Shown: positions 23,567 to 32,752, counted from the first letter of the stretch. The stretch is 64,000 nt of DNA from Fimbriimonadaceae bacterium (GCA_019638775.1 JAHBTD010000003.1:186001-250000), one strand, 5' to 3'. The notes: generated from the sequence alone by a model not told the origin. Made by a program: numbers and translations.

Positions 23567-24010
23567 TTACCGAGACTTGCGCGAAAGCCACACGCGCTGC
23601 AGGATGAGGACAATACCCAGGAAGCCGACTTGAACAAAAAGAGTCGCTATTAGAGTGTCCCAACGATGCCAGATGTAGAGCGTTTTCCCAAGCTCGCTCA
23701 CAACCTGAATCGAGTCCTTCGAGGTAGTCGCCATGGAGACGATCATTGCCATTAACGCGATGTGCATGGGTGGCAAGAGCAACAGGTGCCAGCGATTCAA
23801 CCGCCTGGGTTCGAACATTGGTCTCATCAGGCTGCTGAGAAGTGCAACGGCGCAGCTGCCAGCTCCGGGAACGGTGATAGAGAGGAGCAATGATTGATCT
23901 GTGAGGCCGGAGATTTCCGCGCGAAGCGACCACCATGCGACTGGGATACTTGCGATGAGCAAGACAATGGATAACGCAACGGCAAAACCCAACCCGTGGT
24001 CTTGCTTCAT
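23567..24010 (-). CDS. Unknown membrane protein, 147 aa
   Basis: I do not recognise it. Four hydrophobic segments are visible (about residues 8-28, 40-60, 75-95 and 118-138), with a short basic C-terminus WLSRKSR. It lies between csrA and ribF, 6 bases from csrA and 12 from ribF, so it is probably cotranscribed with both. Confidence 0.75.
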   Translation of the reverse strand: MKQDHGLGFAVALSIVLLIASIPVAWWSLRAEISGLTDQSLLLSITVPGAGSCAVALLSSLMRPMFEPRRLNRWHLLLLPPMHIALMAMIVSMATTSKDSIQVVSELGKTLYIWHRWDTLIATLFVQVGFLGIVLILQRVWLSRKSR

Positions 24011-24016
24011 CCGTGT

Positions 24017-24223
24017 TTACTCCGGAACATCGTCGGGGCTGACTTCGGTGGATTGCACGTTCTCGACCTGAATCTGATCGTAAATCTCTTTGCGATGGAC
24101 GGCAACATTTTTCGGAGCGCGTATCCCAAGCCGGACCTGTTCGCCACGGACTTCAAGCACGACAACTTCTACTTCGTCTCCGATGATAATGCTCTGATGT
24201 ACTTTTCGCGTCAGAACCAGCAT
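24017..24223 (-). CDS. csrA: Carbon storage regulator CsrA
   Basis: Small RNA-binding dimer that blocks translation by binding GGA motifs; in flagellated Gram-positives and spirochaetes it is antagonised by FliW and controls flagellin. The 68 residues begin [20 protein letters not shown] and contain [19 protein letters not shown], with the RNA-contacting Leu4 and Arg residues. The C-terminus is extended and acidic, as in the FliW-regulated type. It has its own promoter and palindrome (24268-24299). Confidence 0.97.
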   Translation of the reverse strand: MLVLTRKVHQSIIIGDEVEVVVLEVRGEQVRLGIRAPKNVAVHRKEIYDQIQVENVQSTEVSPDDVPE

Positions 24224-24267
24224 GCTCGTTCGCCCTCCGTGGCTGTAGTGAGCCGGAACCGCTCCAA

Positions 24268-24299
24268 GCTCAGTCCTTACACTATACTCCGGACTGAGC
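24268..24299 (-). promoter_or_regulatory. csrA promoter flanked by a palindrome
   Basis: GCTCAGTCC (24268-24276) and GGACTGAGC (24291-24299) form a perfect 9-bp inverted repeat. On the minus strand a TATAGT -10 (24281-24286) lies inside it. Either an operator or, in the RNA, a hairpin partly made of the 5' end. Confidence 0.5.
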
Positions 24300-24310
24300 C
24301 TGGCTAGGTT

Positions 24311-24331
24311 GAAAAACCGCTACGCAGCGGT
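24311..24331 (-). terminator. Terminator at the end of fliW
   Basis: On the minus strand ACCGCT-GCGT-AGCGGT followed by TTTTC; the stem includes the fliW stop codon. It would end or attenuate the flagellar transcript before csrA. Confidence 0.75.
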
Positions 24332-24781
24332 AACAGCAGGCTGTTTTTGAGACGCCTGGAGTGTAACACTGCTCGTCTCGACGACGAACTGTCGGCCTTG
24401 CCGATTCTCGAGGTTGATGACGATTGGCCCAGCAAGGTTGAGCGTGAGCTTGTCTGGCTCGCCCTTGGGGATGGAGACAGTCGTGAGAAGCATCATTGAT
24501 GTCTCCGCTGTGATCTGCATCTCAAACGTGTCTTCATCCTCAATCTCGACGGAATAGCCGTCGATAAACTGCGACGGATCCGCAACCAAAAAGGCGATAG
24601 CCGGTTCCTCGATGGACTGTAGCCATCGGAACTTGCTCTCAGGTTTGTGAGAGACGATAAGAAAGTGTGTGAGGTGATCGAATCCAATCATTCCGCGATC
24701 AAACTCGATCACGTCTTCATTGAGATATTCGACACTTCCGAAACGTGTGCCGCTAAGTTGATTTATGCTCATGGTTATCAC
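24320..24781 (-). CDS. fliW: Flagellar assembly factor FliW
   Basis: Flagellin-binding protein that sequesters CsrA until flagellin is used. The 153 residues contain the family block RFGSVEYLNEDVIEFDRGMIGF, FRWLQSIEEPAIAFLVADP, and LTLNLAGPIVINLENRQGRQFV. The GTG at 24781 overlaps the flgL stop (GTGA); an ATG three codons on is an alternative. The C-terminus is longer by a dozen Ala/Gln/Thr residues. A terminator overlaps its stop. Confidence 0.95.
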   Translation of the reverse strand: MITMSINQLSGTRFGSVEYLNEDVIEFDRGMIGFDHLTHFLIVSHKPESKFRWLQSIEEPAIAFLVADPSQFIDGYSVEIEDEDTFEMQITAETSMMLLTTVSIPKGEPDKLTLNLAGPIVINLENRQGRQFVVETSSVTLQASQKQPAVTAA

Positions 24782-25659
24782 TGAATAAAGTCCATCAGAC
24801 TGAGCCTAAATCCCTGGCTCGCGACATTGAGGGCCGCGGTGTACGCGGTTTCGGCGGCTTGATACTTCATGATCGCCTCCGCCATGTCGACTTCTTCCGT
24901 GTCGGAAATCGCTTTTGTAAATTCGTCGGACCGGCGTTGCATCATTGCGAGACCAGTTTCGACTTCTTTGAGCTTTGCGCCCACCTTTCCACGCTCATAG
25001 TTAAAGCCATCCATCGCGCCTTGAAGCGCAGGAATGTCTATTCCGCTCAGAGCGCCTGTGTCACCCGAGGTGAGGTGATTCTTGAGCTCTTCGAGATTGT
25101 TGTAGGCATCCGCCATCTTTTGAGCAACGACCGAGTTGATCTGGATCGTCTGCCCTGGCGCACTCTCGACAAAGACTTGCGTATTGCCTCCGTTCACTTG
25201 GACGACACCGCCAACCAGTGTCAAGGGTTGTTGATCGGAGGTCTGTCCCGCAAAGAGATACTTTCCGTTCGGTCCACGACTGTTTGCCGTATCCAAGAGC
25301 CTCTTCTGGATCTGTTGAATCTCTTCAACCATACCAACTCTGCTTGTCTGATCGGTAGCGCCGTTCGCTCCTGATACGGCGAGTTGATAGGCACGGCGCA
25401 AACCGGTGACGGTTTCCTCAAGCGCGCTTTCCGTGAACTTCATGAAGGTCGCTCCTGTTTGGAGGTTCTTCATGTACTGATTCGAGGCGTCGCGCATGTT
25501 TCCGAGCTTGAGGATATTGCCGGTACCGAACGGATCGTCGCTTGGCTGGTTCACCCGCTTTCCAGTGGTCACGGCACGTTGGGCGGCAAGATAGCTCTCT
25601 TGCGCCTTCGCGATGTCTCGCGAGTACGTTTCGTATTGGTATGCCGTAGAAATTCTCAT
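24778..25659 (-). CDS. flgL: Flagellar hook-filament junction protein FlgL
   Basis: Flagellin-like protein joining hook to filament. The 293 residues have the flagellin N-terminal pattern MRISTAYQYETYSRDIAKAQESYLAAQRAVTTGKRVNQPSDDP and a C-terminal helix ending KYQAAETAYTAALNVASQGFRLSLMDFIQ. It is followed directly by fliW with a 4-base overlap and preceded by flgK after 24 bases. Confidence 0.95.
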   Translation of the reverse strand: MRISTAYQYETYSRDIAKAQESYLAAQRAVTTGKRVNQPSDDPFGTGNILKLGNMRDASNQYMKNLQTGATFMKFTESALEETVTGLRRAYQLAVSGANGATDQTSRVGMVEEIQQIQKRLLDTANSRGPNGKYLFAGQTSDQQPLTLVGGVVQVNGGNTQVFVESAPGQTIQINSVVAQKMADAYNNLEELKNHLTSGDTGALSGIDIPALQGAMDGFNYERGKVGAKLKEVETGLAMMQRRSDEFTKAISDTEEVDMAEAIMKYQAAETAYTAALNVASQGFRLSLMDFIQ

Positions 25660-25683
25660 TGCTTACCCCAGTGAAATTACCGG

Positions 25684-27057
25684 TTACCGGACCATATTGA
25701 TAATATCTTCGGTTACTTGGTCGAGGATTGAGAGGGTCTTGGCTGCAGCTTGGTAGCTTCGCTGAAGTTTGAGCATGTTTGCCATCTCATCATCGAGCGA
25801 TACTCCGCTGATGCTTTGTATCTGCGTTTGGATTTGCGCGATCACTGCCCCTTGAGTTCCGTAGGCCGACGCAGCGGCTTGACTATCGCGTCCGACTTGG
25901 GCCACGTAGTCACTGTAGAACCCTCCAAAGGTGAGGTTTCCAAGCCCCGCTTGGGTGGCGTCTCGGAGCTGAGACAACGAAAGGGCAAGGTAGCCATCTC
26001 CGAGATTTCCAGAGGTTCCGCTGGAGATATTGTTCGGATCGTTTTGGATGAGTTTTTCGAGCTTAAAGTCCATCGCTCCCGTCGAAGCAGGATCGAAGAA
26101 GGCGATATTGGTCGTGCCATTCGGGTTGGTGCCCGCGAGGTGCATGGAATTAACCCGATCACGAAGCTCGTTTGCGAAGGTATCCAGTTTTCCTTGGTAG
26201 CTCGCAACCTGGTTGAGGGTATCGAAGATGCCCCTGAGCTTTCCAGACTTCACGGCAAACGACGTCATCCCGTTCGAGACGGTGTTTGTCGAGAGGTCAT
26301 AGGTTCTTGGTATTCCATGAGCCCCACCAGCATCGACCAACGAGAATTGGCCCATGTACACCACGTAAGAGCCGTCATCCTGCTCGAATGTGTTGACGGG
26401 CACGAGTTTCCCAAGTTGCTCGACAGCCTGATCACGCTGATCGAGGAGGTCACTGGCTGCGCCATTCACGCCTCCCTTCTGCTTAATTTCAAGGTTGAGC
26501 TGGGAAATCCGCTTTGCCAAGTCGTCGATTTGGTTAAAGGTTGAGTTCAGTTCGCCAATCGCCTGAGTGCTTACTCGGCTGTAGTCATTCGAGAGATTGC
26601 GAATGCGCATGGACAGGGTGTCGCCCGCAGTCTGAACCTGTCGTCGTGCCTCGGCGTCGCTCGGGTTTGAGGCGAGCCCCGACCAAGCGTTCCAGAACTT
26701 GTTCAGTGCATCGTTGATCCCGTTCGGCCCAGGCTCGTTGAGCAGTGGCTCGATCTGCTGCATCGACGATGCGAGCGTTTGGTAACGTCCCAAGTCCGCC
26801 TGTGCACCAACGCTTCTCTCTTGCAAAAACATATCGCGAATGCGATTAACACCGCTAATGGTAATGCCATTGCCGAGCCCGAATGGCTGCCCCGCTCCGA
26901 AGAACGTCGTTGGCTGCATCTGGGCGTACTCGACCGTTTGTCGCGAATAGCCAACGGTGTTGACGTTCGCGATGTTGTGGCCGGTGACATCGAGGCCGCG
27001 CTGGAAAGCCCGGAGCGCCTGCGACATCATCCCTATTCCGTGAAATGCATTGGGCAT
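25684..27057 (-). CDS. flgK: Flagellar hook-associated protein FlgK
   Basis: First hook-filament junction protein. The N-terminus AFQRGLDVTGHNIANVNTVGYSRQ is the flagellar rod/hook family motif, and the C-terminus MLKLQRSYQAAAKTLSILDQVTEDIINMVR is the matching helix. At 457 residues it is shorter than the enteric protein (about 550), with a reduced central domain. Confidence 0.96.
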   Translation of the reverse strand: MPNAFHGIGMMSQALRAFQRGLDVTGHNIANVNTVGYSRQTVEYAQMQPTTFFGAGQPFGLGNGITISGVNRIRDMFLQERSVGAQADLGRYQTLASSMQQIEPLLNEPGPNGINDALNKFWNAWSGLASNPSDAEARRQVQTAGDTLSMRIRNLSNDYSRVSTQAIGELNSTFNQIDDLAKRISQLNLEIKQKGGVNGAASDLLDQRDQAVEQLGKLVPVNTFEQDDGSYVVYMGQFSLVDAGGAHGIPRTYDLSTNTVSNGMTSFAVKSGKLRGIFDTLNQVASYQGKLDTFANELRDRVNSMHLAGTNPNGTTNIAFFDPASTGAMDFKLEKLIQNDPNNISSGTSGNLGDGYLALSLSQLRDATQAGLGNLTFGGFYSDYVAQVGRDSQAAASAYGTQGAVIAQIQTQIQSISGVSLDDEMANMLKLQRSYQAAAKTLSILDQVTEDIINMVR

Positions 27058-27072
27058 GGCAGTCTCCTTGGC

Positions 27073-27543
27073 TTAAGCCGCCTGGTTGATGAGAACGGCG
27101 GCGTGTGTCGGCTTCTCGTAAGGTGTCTTCGTTTCCGAAGCGGTCTTGGCGATCAGCGTCAGCGTTCCGTTCACATAGGTCAGTTCGTTCTGAATCAGGG
27201 TCTTGTTCTTCGCGAAAACGTTCTGCACGTTTCGGGAAGCGACGATGACTCGGTTTGCGAGAGCTTGAACCTGCTGCGCTTCGGCCTGTTCCAGGACCTG
27301 CACCAAGCTTCGAAGATTGGGCTCGGCGCCCGCTTCTTCGGCCAGCTTCTTTGCGCAAGTTGCAGCTTGTTCGTCGATGGCTCGCATCTTTTCTGTCAGA
27401 GTGTCGAGTTCGGGTTGAATTCTCTCCACGCGTTCGACGTCACGGAGCGTTAGCGCCGCAGTCTGTTCATGTAGCGAACGGAGCAATCGCTCCGAAGTGC
27501 TGAGCCAATCCCACCACAGTGTTTGTAGTTCACGCGTTTGCAT
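27073..27543 (-). CDS. flgN: Flagellar export chaperone FlgN-like
   Basis: A 156-residue, mostly helical protein, with a coiled coil over about residues 10-110. It has the typical small FlgN layout (start LQTLWWDWLSTSERLLRSLHEQTAALTLRDVERVERIQPELDTL). It is identified mainly from position between flgJ and flgK and from length. No flgM (anti-sigma) gene is present beside it, unlike in many bacteria. Confidence 0.75.
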   Translation of the reverse strand: MQTRELQTLWWDWLSTSERLLRSLHEQTAALTLRDVERVERIQPELDTLTEKMRAIDEQAATCAKKLAEEAGAEPNLRSLVQVLEQAEAQQVQALANRVIVASRNVQNVFAKNKTLIQNELTYVNGTLTLIAKTASETKTPYEKPTHAAVLINQAA

Positions 27544-27566
27544 GTCTTCTCCTTGTTCTCCTGCCG

Positions 27567-28001
27567 TTACCGGCCCGACGTAGAAATCTTGATTGGGACG
27601 CCGACAGCTTTTTCAGCTTCGTCGACAAGGTCACGGACCGCGGTGTTCACGGTCGCTTTAGCACGCTGGACGGCTTTCATCGTCTCAGCCTTTGCAGCGG
27701 CGGCAAACTTCTCTGCCTCCGCCTGAAGGATCGCAGGCTTCATGGTCTCCATCATCATCTTGCTGATGCCGAGAGAGCCCTTCTTAGCCATGTTCTCCGA
27801 GAGAGCCTGGTCTAGCATGTCGTAATAAATGTCGCTTCCTGGCATAGGCTTGTCGGTCTTGAGGACAGACTTGCGCATGATTCCGAGAAGGTCTTTGAGG
27901 AACATCGCCTCTACGCCCTCCGTTGCCTTGGCGAGCTTCTGTATTTGAGGCTCAGCCTGCTTGGCGATCAGGGCATCTTTGAGGGCAATCTTAATCTGCA
28001 T
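27567..28001 (-). CDS. flgJ: Rod-binding protein FlgJ (N-terminal type)
   Basis: A 144-residue protein equal to the rod-capping half of FlgJ, without the C-terminal muramidase domain. The typical region is LAKATEGVEAMFLKDLLGIMRKSV with DIYYDMLDQALSENMAKKGSLGISKMM. Peptidoglycan must be opened by another enzyme. Its start overlaps the flgI stop by one base. Confidence 0.9.
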   Translation of the reverse strand: MQIKIALKDALIAKQAEPQIQKLAKATEGVEAMFLKDLLGIMRKSVLKTDKPMPGSDIYYDMLDQALSENMAKKGSLGISKMMMETMKPAILQAEAEKFAAAAKAETMKAVQRAKATVNTAVRDLVDEAEKAVGVPIKISTSGR

Positions 28002-29272
28002 TAGTTCACCTTCACCCTTGCTTTGAGCGCACCCTGCGACTGCAGGTCTTGCAGGATCGCAATGGCGTCTCTCGGCGTAACTTTGAGTGCTTGGAAGAGC
28101 TTGGCAAGGTCGAAGACGGTCGTCGTTGGTCCCATAATCGCCACTTGTGCCGTGTCCTCTTCGGCGGTAACGGTGGTTTGTTCCGTCACGACGGTTTGTC
28201 CCAGTGTCAGTGGGTTCGGCTGGCTAATGACCGGGTCTTTGGTGATGCGAATGTTTAGGCTGCCCTTGATGACTACTGACGGCCCGATCTTGATGTTGCC
28301 ACCGAGCGTGATCGTGCCCGTTCGCTCGTTGATCACGACAATTGCAGGAACGTCGGCGTAGACCGTTGTCAGTTCGATCTCGCTCATCGCTTCAATCGGT
28401 GCCTTGCCAACCGGCAAGCTAACCTCAATCGTGCCACCGTTGAGCGGCCGAGTCTGATAGTTCGGGAACGCTTGCCCGAGCTTGTCGCTCACGCGCTGTG
28501 CCGTCGTTAGGTCCTGATCGTCGAGCTCAATGTAGAGCTTGCCGTCGAACACGAACTTGGTTGGCGCCGGCGTCTCGACGATGCCACCGGAGGGGATTCG
28601 CCCTACTGTGGAGTGGTTCTTCTGAACACTGTTGCCTCCGCTGCCGATATTGAATCCGCCGATGCTAATCGGCCCTTGAGCGACGGCATAGACCGTCTCC
28701 TTGCTGTTTGCCGCGTAAAGCGGGGCTTGCAAGAGGGTGCCGCCCTGCAGACTCTTAGCGTCTCCGATCGACTGGACGGTGACATCAATATCGTTGCCCG
28801 GCACCGTAAACGGCGGGAGGTCGGCTGTGATCGCGACAACGGCTACATTGCGCAACTTCAGTGAATTCGGGTCCACTTGCGTTCCCCAATTCTTGAGGGC
28901 GTTCGCGAGCAAAGTCTGGGTAAAGGGTGTGCTCTTGGAGTCGCCAGTACCCTCAAGGCCAACGATCAGACCGTAGCCGAGGAGTTGGTTTCCACGGACT
29001 CCTCGAAATCGAGCAATGTCCTTAATGCGGACTTCGACGCCGTTCTTCTCGGAGTTAATGAATTCTTGTCGCCACTTCTGCTCATTCTCGCTCAGTTGCT
29101 TTAGGCGCTCCATCTCCTCTTTGGTGAGCTGTCCGCCTTGACCATTGCCCTGTCCTGTGCCCTGGGTTTTGGGCGGGTTATTGCCATTGCCTGAGCCTTG
29201 GGGTCCTCCGCCTTGAGCGGCGGCAAAGCTGATGGCTGCGACAGATAGGATAGATAAAATCGTGTTCTTCAT
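28001..29272 (-). CDS. flgI: Flagellar P-ring protein FlgI, with low-complexity N-terminus
   Basis: Periplasmic P-ring subunit. A signal peptide (MKNTILSILSVAAISFAAAQ) is followed by about 30 residues rich in Gly, Asn and Gln and a charged helix before the FlgI core starts with VRIKDIARFRGVRGNQLLGYGLIVGLEGTGD (about residue 80). The core is normal to its end (LFQALKVTPRDAIAILQDLQSQGALKARV). The N-terminal insert is longer than in the proteobacterial protein. Confidence 0.95.
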   Translation of the reverse strand: MKNTILSILSVAAISFAAAQGGGPQGSGNGNNPPKTQGTGQGNGQGGQLTKEEMERLKQLSENEQKWRQEFINSEKNGVEVRIKDIARFRGVRGNQLLGYGLIVGLEGTGDSKSTPFTQTLLANALKNWGTQVDPNSLKLRNVAVVAITADLPPFTVPGNDIDVTVQSIGDAKSLQGGTLLQAPLYAANSKETVYAVAQGPISIGGFNIGSGGNSVQKNHSTVGRIPSGGIVETPAPTKFVFDGKLYIELDDQDLTTAQRVSDKLGQAFPNYQTRPLNGGTIEVSLPVGKAPIEAMSEIELTTVYADVPAIVVINERTGTITLGGNIKIGPSVVIKGSLNIRITKDPVISQPNPLTLGQTVVTEQTTVTAEEDTAQVAIMGPTTTVFDLAKLFQALKVTPRDAIAILQDLQSQGALKARVKVN

Positions 29273-29284
29273 GGCTTTACCTCG

Positions 29285-29887
29285 TTAGAAAATCCAGTCC
29301 AGGATTCGGCTGAGGAATCCACGTCGCTGGCGGTCGCTGATCGCGCCCTTGCCATCGACTTTGATTTCAGCTTCAGCGATGTTCTCGCTGAGCACGGTGT
29401 TGTCGCTCCGAATATCGTCAAGCCGGACGATCCCGCTCAGTTTGAAAGTCTGTGTTTCTTTGTTCACTTGCACCGACCGCGTGCCTTCGATGACCATCGT
29501 GCCGTTCTCCATGACCTTTTTCACGATCACGGTCATCTTTGCCACGAGCTTGCCGTTCTGGCTAGTTGTGCCTTTGCCGTCGGATGACAGGTCCCCACTC
29601 GTTCCGAGTGCAGGGAGGAAGCCACCGATGATCGGAATGTTCAGGCGAGCGACGTTGTTTGCTTCCTTCTTGCTCGTCGTCGTGCCTGCATTGAACTGAG
29701 CGGCTGACGTTTCGCTGATCAGGACCGTTAAGATGTCGCCCTCCGTTCTAGCCGTTCGGTCGAGAAGAGGATTCTTGTAGCTCTTGGGCCATAGCGAGCC
29801 GGGATATTCATCGTTCAACCCTTGGGAGAACGAGCTTGCGCTGAGGAGCGCGAGCGTTGTCAAACAAAAAAGCTTTCGTGTGTTCAT
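29285..29887 (-). CDS. flgH: Flagellar L-ring protein FlgH
   Basis: Outer-membrane L-ring subunit, evidence of a diderm envelope. The core GDILTVLISETSAAQFNAGTTTSKK, VKKVMENGTMVIEGTRSVQVNKETQTFKLSGIVR and the C-terminal DRQRRGFLSRILDWIF are typical. The signal peptide ends SSFSQGLND, with no lipobox cysteine, so unlike the enteric protein it is probably not a lipoprotein. Confidence 0.94.
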   Translation of the reverse strand: MNTRKLFCLTTLALLSASSFSQGLNDEYPGSLWPKSYKNPLLDRTARTEGDILTVLISETSAAQFNAGTTTSKKEANNVARLNIPIIGGFLPALGTSGDLSSDGKGTTSQNGKLVAKMTVIVKKVMENGTMVIEGTRSVQVNKETQTFKLSGIVRLDDIRSDNTVLSENIAEAEIKVDGKGAISDRQRRGFLSRILDWIF

Positions 29888-31059
29888 AGCTTTACCTCCA
29901 CGATTCCGTTGCCAACGACGGTCGCCGCGTGGCTTGTAGTTGATCCGGGGCCGTCGTACTGCACGGTCACTTCGACCGTCTGTCCCAACATTCCGTTTTG
30001 TCGCGAGCGTCCGCTAATCTCTGCTACATAGCCAGAGGTGATAAAGCGAACCTTGACAAGCTGTCCGGCTTTGACGCCTGCCGTGAGGCCTTCGCCGTCG
30101 AGCTTAATCGTCCGTGAGTTGAGCCGCTTGCCGTCCACAAACACCGCCATGACGACCTGCATTTGCGCGTCCTTGGGTGACATGGATTCCATGCGAAGCT
30201 GGAGCACTCCCTTGGGTGCGTGAAAGTCAGGTCCTGCCGAATCTCCAGAAAGCGGGATGGCAACGCCAAGTCTTTCTTGCACGAACTTGATGGCTGCTTC
30301 CAAGAACTGCGCCTGGGTGATGATCTGACCCTCTCTGTGAACCGTTATGGTTTGGGGAGATTTGAGATCAAGAGTAGCTGTGTTGTAGCCAAGCCTTTTG
30401 ACTTGGTAAAGGATCGTTTCGCGGCTAATGCGAAGTGGGATACCCGGCTGTGGCGTCGTGCCAAGATCGATTTCCCGGAGTCTGGCGAACTCAGCTTCCT
30501 TGGCTGAAATCGTGGCGATGTCTCCAAGCTTGATGCGATCAGCGGAGGTCATCACGGTCTCTGAGATTTCGATGCGGATGAGTCCAGTAGCCACGGGTTG
30601 CGTTTGCGGTGGCGTGTTCGAGGGCTCGGTTCGAGCTGGGCTTACGTCGTTGCCGCCCTGGACCCGCACAACCCCTGCCATCCTTTCGCCGGGATCGAGA
30701 AGCTGTGGTCTTGATCGTGCGATCAAGAACTCTCCCTGCTTTGTCAGAGTGGGCTCTGACTCAAAGTAGGCAAGGACAATACGTCCGATGATCCTCTTTT
30801 CACCACGGATCGTTGCGCTTATGTGACCCTCAAGATCGGAGCCTAAGCGTTCGGTGTTTGCTGGCACCTCGACGGAGGGCAGCAGCACTTGTCCGCTTGT
30901 GTGGGCAAGGCGTCCGCTTTCGTTGACGGTCAGCTTGGCCTCTTTGGAGTAGACAACACGACCGCGATCGCCAAAGCGAAGGTAGCCATCGCCGTCGATA
31001 CTGACGCCGAGTGTAGGCCCTTGTCCGAGCAGGATGGTGGTGAGGAGAGTGACGATCAT
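29884..31059 (-). CDS. flgA: P-ring assembly chaperone FlgA
   Basis: Periplasmic chaperone for FlgI. The 391-residue protein has a signal sequence, an N-terminal region of about 150 residues that is not typical, and a C-terminal FlgA/SAF domain (ISRETILYQVKRLGY, then LDGEGLTAGVKAGQLVKVRFITSGYVAEISGRSRQNGMLGQTVEVTV, near residues 310-375). It overlaps flgH by 4 bases. Confidence 0.9.
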   Translation of the reverse strand: MIVTLLTTILLGQGPTLGVSIDGDGYLRFGDRGRVVYSKEAKLTVNESGRLAHTSGQVLLPSVEVPANTERLGSDLEGHISATIRGEKRIIGRIVLAYFESEPTLTKQGEFLIARSRPQLLDPGERMAGVVRVQGGNDVSPARTEPSNTPPQTQPVATGLIRIEISETVMTSADRIKLGDIATISAKEAEFARLREIDLGTTPQPGIPLRISRETILYQVKRLGYNTATLDLKSPQTITVHREGQIITQAQFLEAAIKFVQERLGVAIPLSGDSAGPDFHAPKGVLQLRMESMSPKDAQMQVVMAVFVDGKRLNSRTIKLDGEGLTAGVKAGQLVKVRFITSGYVAEISGRSRQNGMLGQTVEVTVQYDGPGSTTSHAATVVGNGIVEVKL

Positions 31060-31066
31060 CTAACTC

Positions 31067-31858
31067 CTACCTCTTGAGCTGGTTGAGCGTGCCGAGCATC
31101 TCGTCGGCTGTCTGCACGGCCTTGGAGTTGATTTCGTAGGCACGCTGGGCGGTAATCATCCGAACCATTTCTTCGACGATCTGGACGTTTGAGCCTTCGA
31201 TAAATCCTGATTGAATGAATCCCGATCCTTGCTCGCCAGGGGTCACGACTTGAGGCTCACCGCTAGATCCGCCGCCTTGCATCAGATTGTTTCCGATGCG
31301 CGTAAGACCAGCGGGGTTGGGGAACACGGCTACGGTAATTTGTCCGAGCTGTGTAACCTCATTCTGACCCGGCTGAACGCCGCTGACGATTCCCGATTGA
31401 GAAACAGTGAGGGCGGTTGTACCGGCAGGGACTGTAATGTTCGGGGAAACCTTGAAGCCCATGCTCGTGACGATATTGCCGTCGCCGTCAACCTTGAAAT
31501 TGCCGTCGCGCGTATAAAGGGTTTCGCCGGTGCTCGGGCTTTCGATCTGGAAATAGCCCGCGCCGTTGACCATCATCTCCAGCGGGTTGCCCGTATTGAT
31601 GGGCGCGCCCACGTTTCCGTTGACGGACGTTGCCGAGAACCGTGCACCGAGACCGACCTGAATCGGCACCGCTTGGCGTGCGTCGCCCGCAGTTCCTGCG
31701 CCCGATGCGCCTAATGTTTGGTAGACGAGGTCTTCAAACTCTGCGCGCTGTTCCTTAAAAGCTGTTGTATTGACGTTTGCCAGGTTGTTGGCAATCGTGT
31801 CCAGATTAAACTGTTGGGCGACCATACCGGTCCCCGCTGTCGTTAACGCTCGCATCAT
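31067..31858 (-). CDS. flgG: Flagellar distal rod protein FlgG
   Basis: The 263 residues begin MRALTTAGTGMVAQQFNLDTIANNLANVNTTAFKEQRAEFEDLVYQ, the classic FlgG signature, and end ITAQRAYEINSKAVQTADEMLGTLNQLKR. Length is as usual (about 260). It lies 7 bases upstream of flgA and 129 bases downstream of the flgF-like gene. Confidence 0.96.
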   Translation of the reverse strand: MMRALTTAGTGMVAQQFNLDTIANNLANVNTTAFKEQRAEFEDLVYQTLGASGAGTAGDARQAVPIQVGLGARFSATSVNGNVGAPINTGNPLEMMVNGAGYFQIESPSTGETLYTRDGNFKVDGDGNIVTSMGFKVSPNITVPAGTTALTVSQSGIVSGVQPGQNEVTQLGQITVAVFPNPAGLTRIGNNLMQGGGSSGEPQVVTPGEQGSGFIQSGFIEGSNVQIVEEMVRMITAQRAYEINSKAVQTADEMLGTLNQLKR

Positions 31859-31987
31859 GGCGTCGATATCTCCCTTGCGCTTCTGCGCATGTTATCGTTC
31901 GCCTTCCTTGACCCTTCGTCGGAATCACATCCTGGATTCCGTGCCGCCTCCTACGTCGCCCTTGCGAGCTCCGATCGGTCCAGCGCT

Positions 31988-32752
31988 TTATCGGTCTTGA
32001 AGGCTTTGTATCAGTCGTCCTGTCATGTCGTCCTGCTGTTGGATCGACCGTTGCGACAGTTCGAAACTTCGATTCAGCGTGATCATCTCCAGCATCACAC
32101 TGACGGCTTGAACGTTGGAACCCTCGACCGCGCCGTTTTTGATTTGAACGCTGTTGTTGGGGTCCGTCATGTCTATGGGTTGAGCATTCGTGCTCTTCCA
32201 GAGTCCTGTACCAATCTCCTTAAAATCTCCGTCAAACACGCCGACTTGGCCGACATCCCGTCCATCGACGGTTATCGTGCCATCTATGCCAACCATCACG
32301 GTGCCAAGCGGCACCTGTATGGGTTGGAGGTCGCTTCCGAGAACAGCTCTTCCGTCAGCAGTACGAAGGACTCCGCCTTCGTCGGTGATGAAAGTGCCGT
32401 TCCGGGTGTACGAGATCTTCCGGTTGCCGGTCAGGTCCGGCGTTTCCTCTTCCACTGCGAAGAGCCCCTTCGTGCCGCGAATCGCCATATTGAGCGGCTC
32501 ACCGGTCATAAGTAGTGGGCCCTCCTCAAAGACAGCAAACTCTCCTTTCTCAACTGCGCCGCTGCCTAGGGTTCCCAGAACGCGGCCTTTGCCGCCATCT
32601 GCCTGGAGGAGTCTTTCGTAGGATTCCGCGAATGCGACGGCCTGTCGCTTATAGCCAACGGTACTGAGGTTGGCCAAGTTATGGGCATTGACTTCGAGCG
32701 CACGTTGCGCCGACATCATTCCCGTTGCTGTCGCATAAATTCCTCGGTTCAT
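31988..32752 (-). CDS. flgF: Flagellar rod protein FlgF/FlgG-like
   Basis: Second rod protein, 254 residues from the ATG at 32752 (MNRGIYATATGMMSAQRALEVNAHNLANLSTVGYKRQAV); eight further codons upstream lack family similarity. The C-terminus MLEMITLNRSFELSQRSIQQQDDMTGRLIQSL is normal. Position next to flgG identifies it as the proximal rod protein FlgF or FlhO. Confidence 0.9.
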   Translation of the reverse strand: MNRGIYATATGMMSAQRALEVNAHNLANLSTVGYKRQAVAFAESYERLLQADGGKGRVLGTLGSGAVEKGEFAVFEEGPLLMTGEPLNMAIRGTKGLFAVEEETPDLTGNRKISYTRNGTFITDEGGVLRTADGRAVLGSDLQPIQVPLGTVMVGIDGTITVDGRDVGQVGVFDGDFKEIGTGLWKSTNAQPIDMTDPNNSVQIKNGAVEGSNVQAVSVMLEMITLNRSFELSQRSIQQQDDMTGRLIQSLQDR

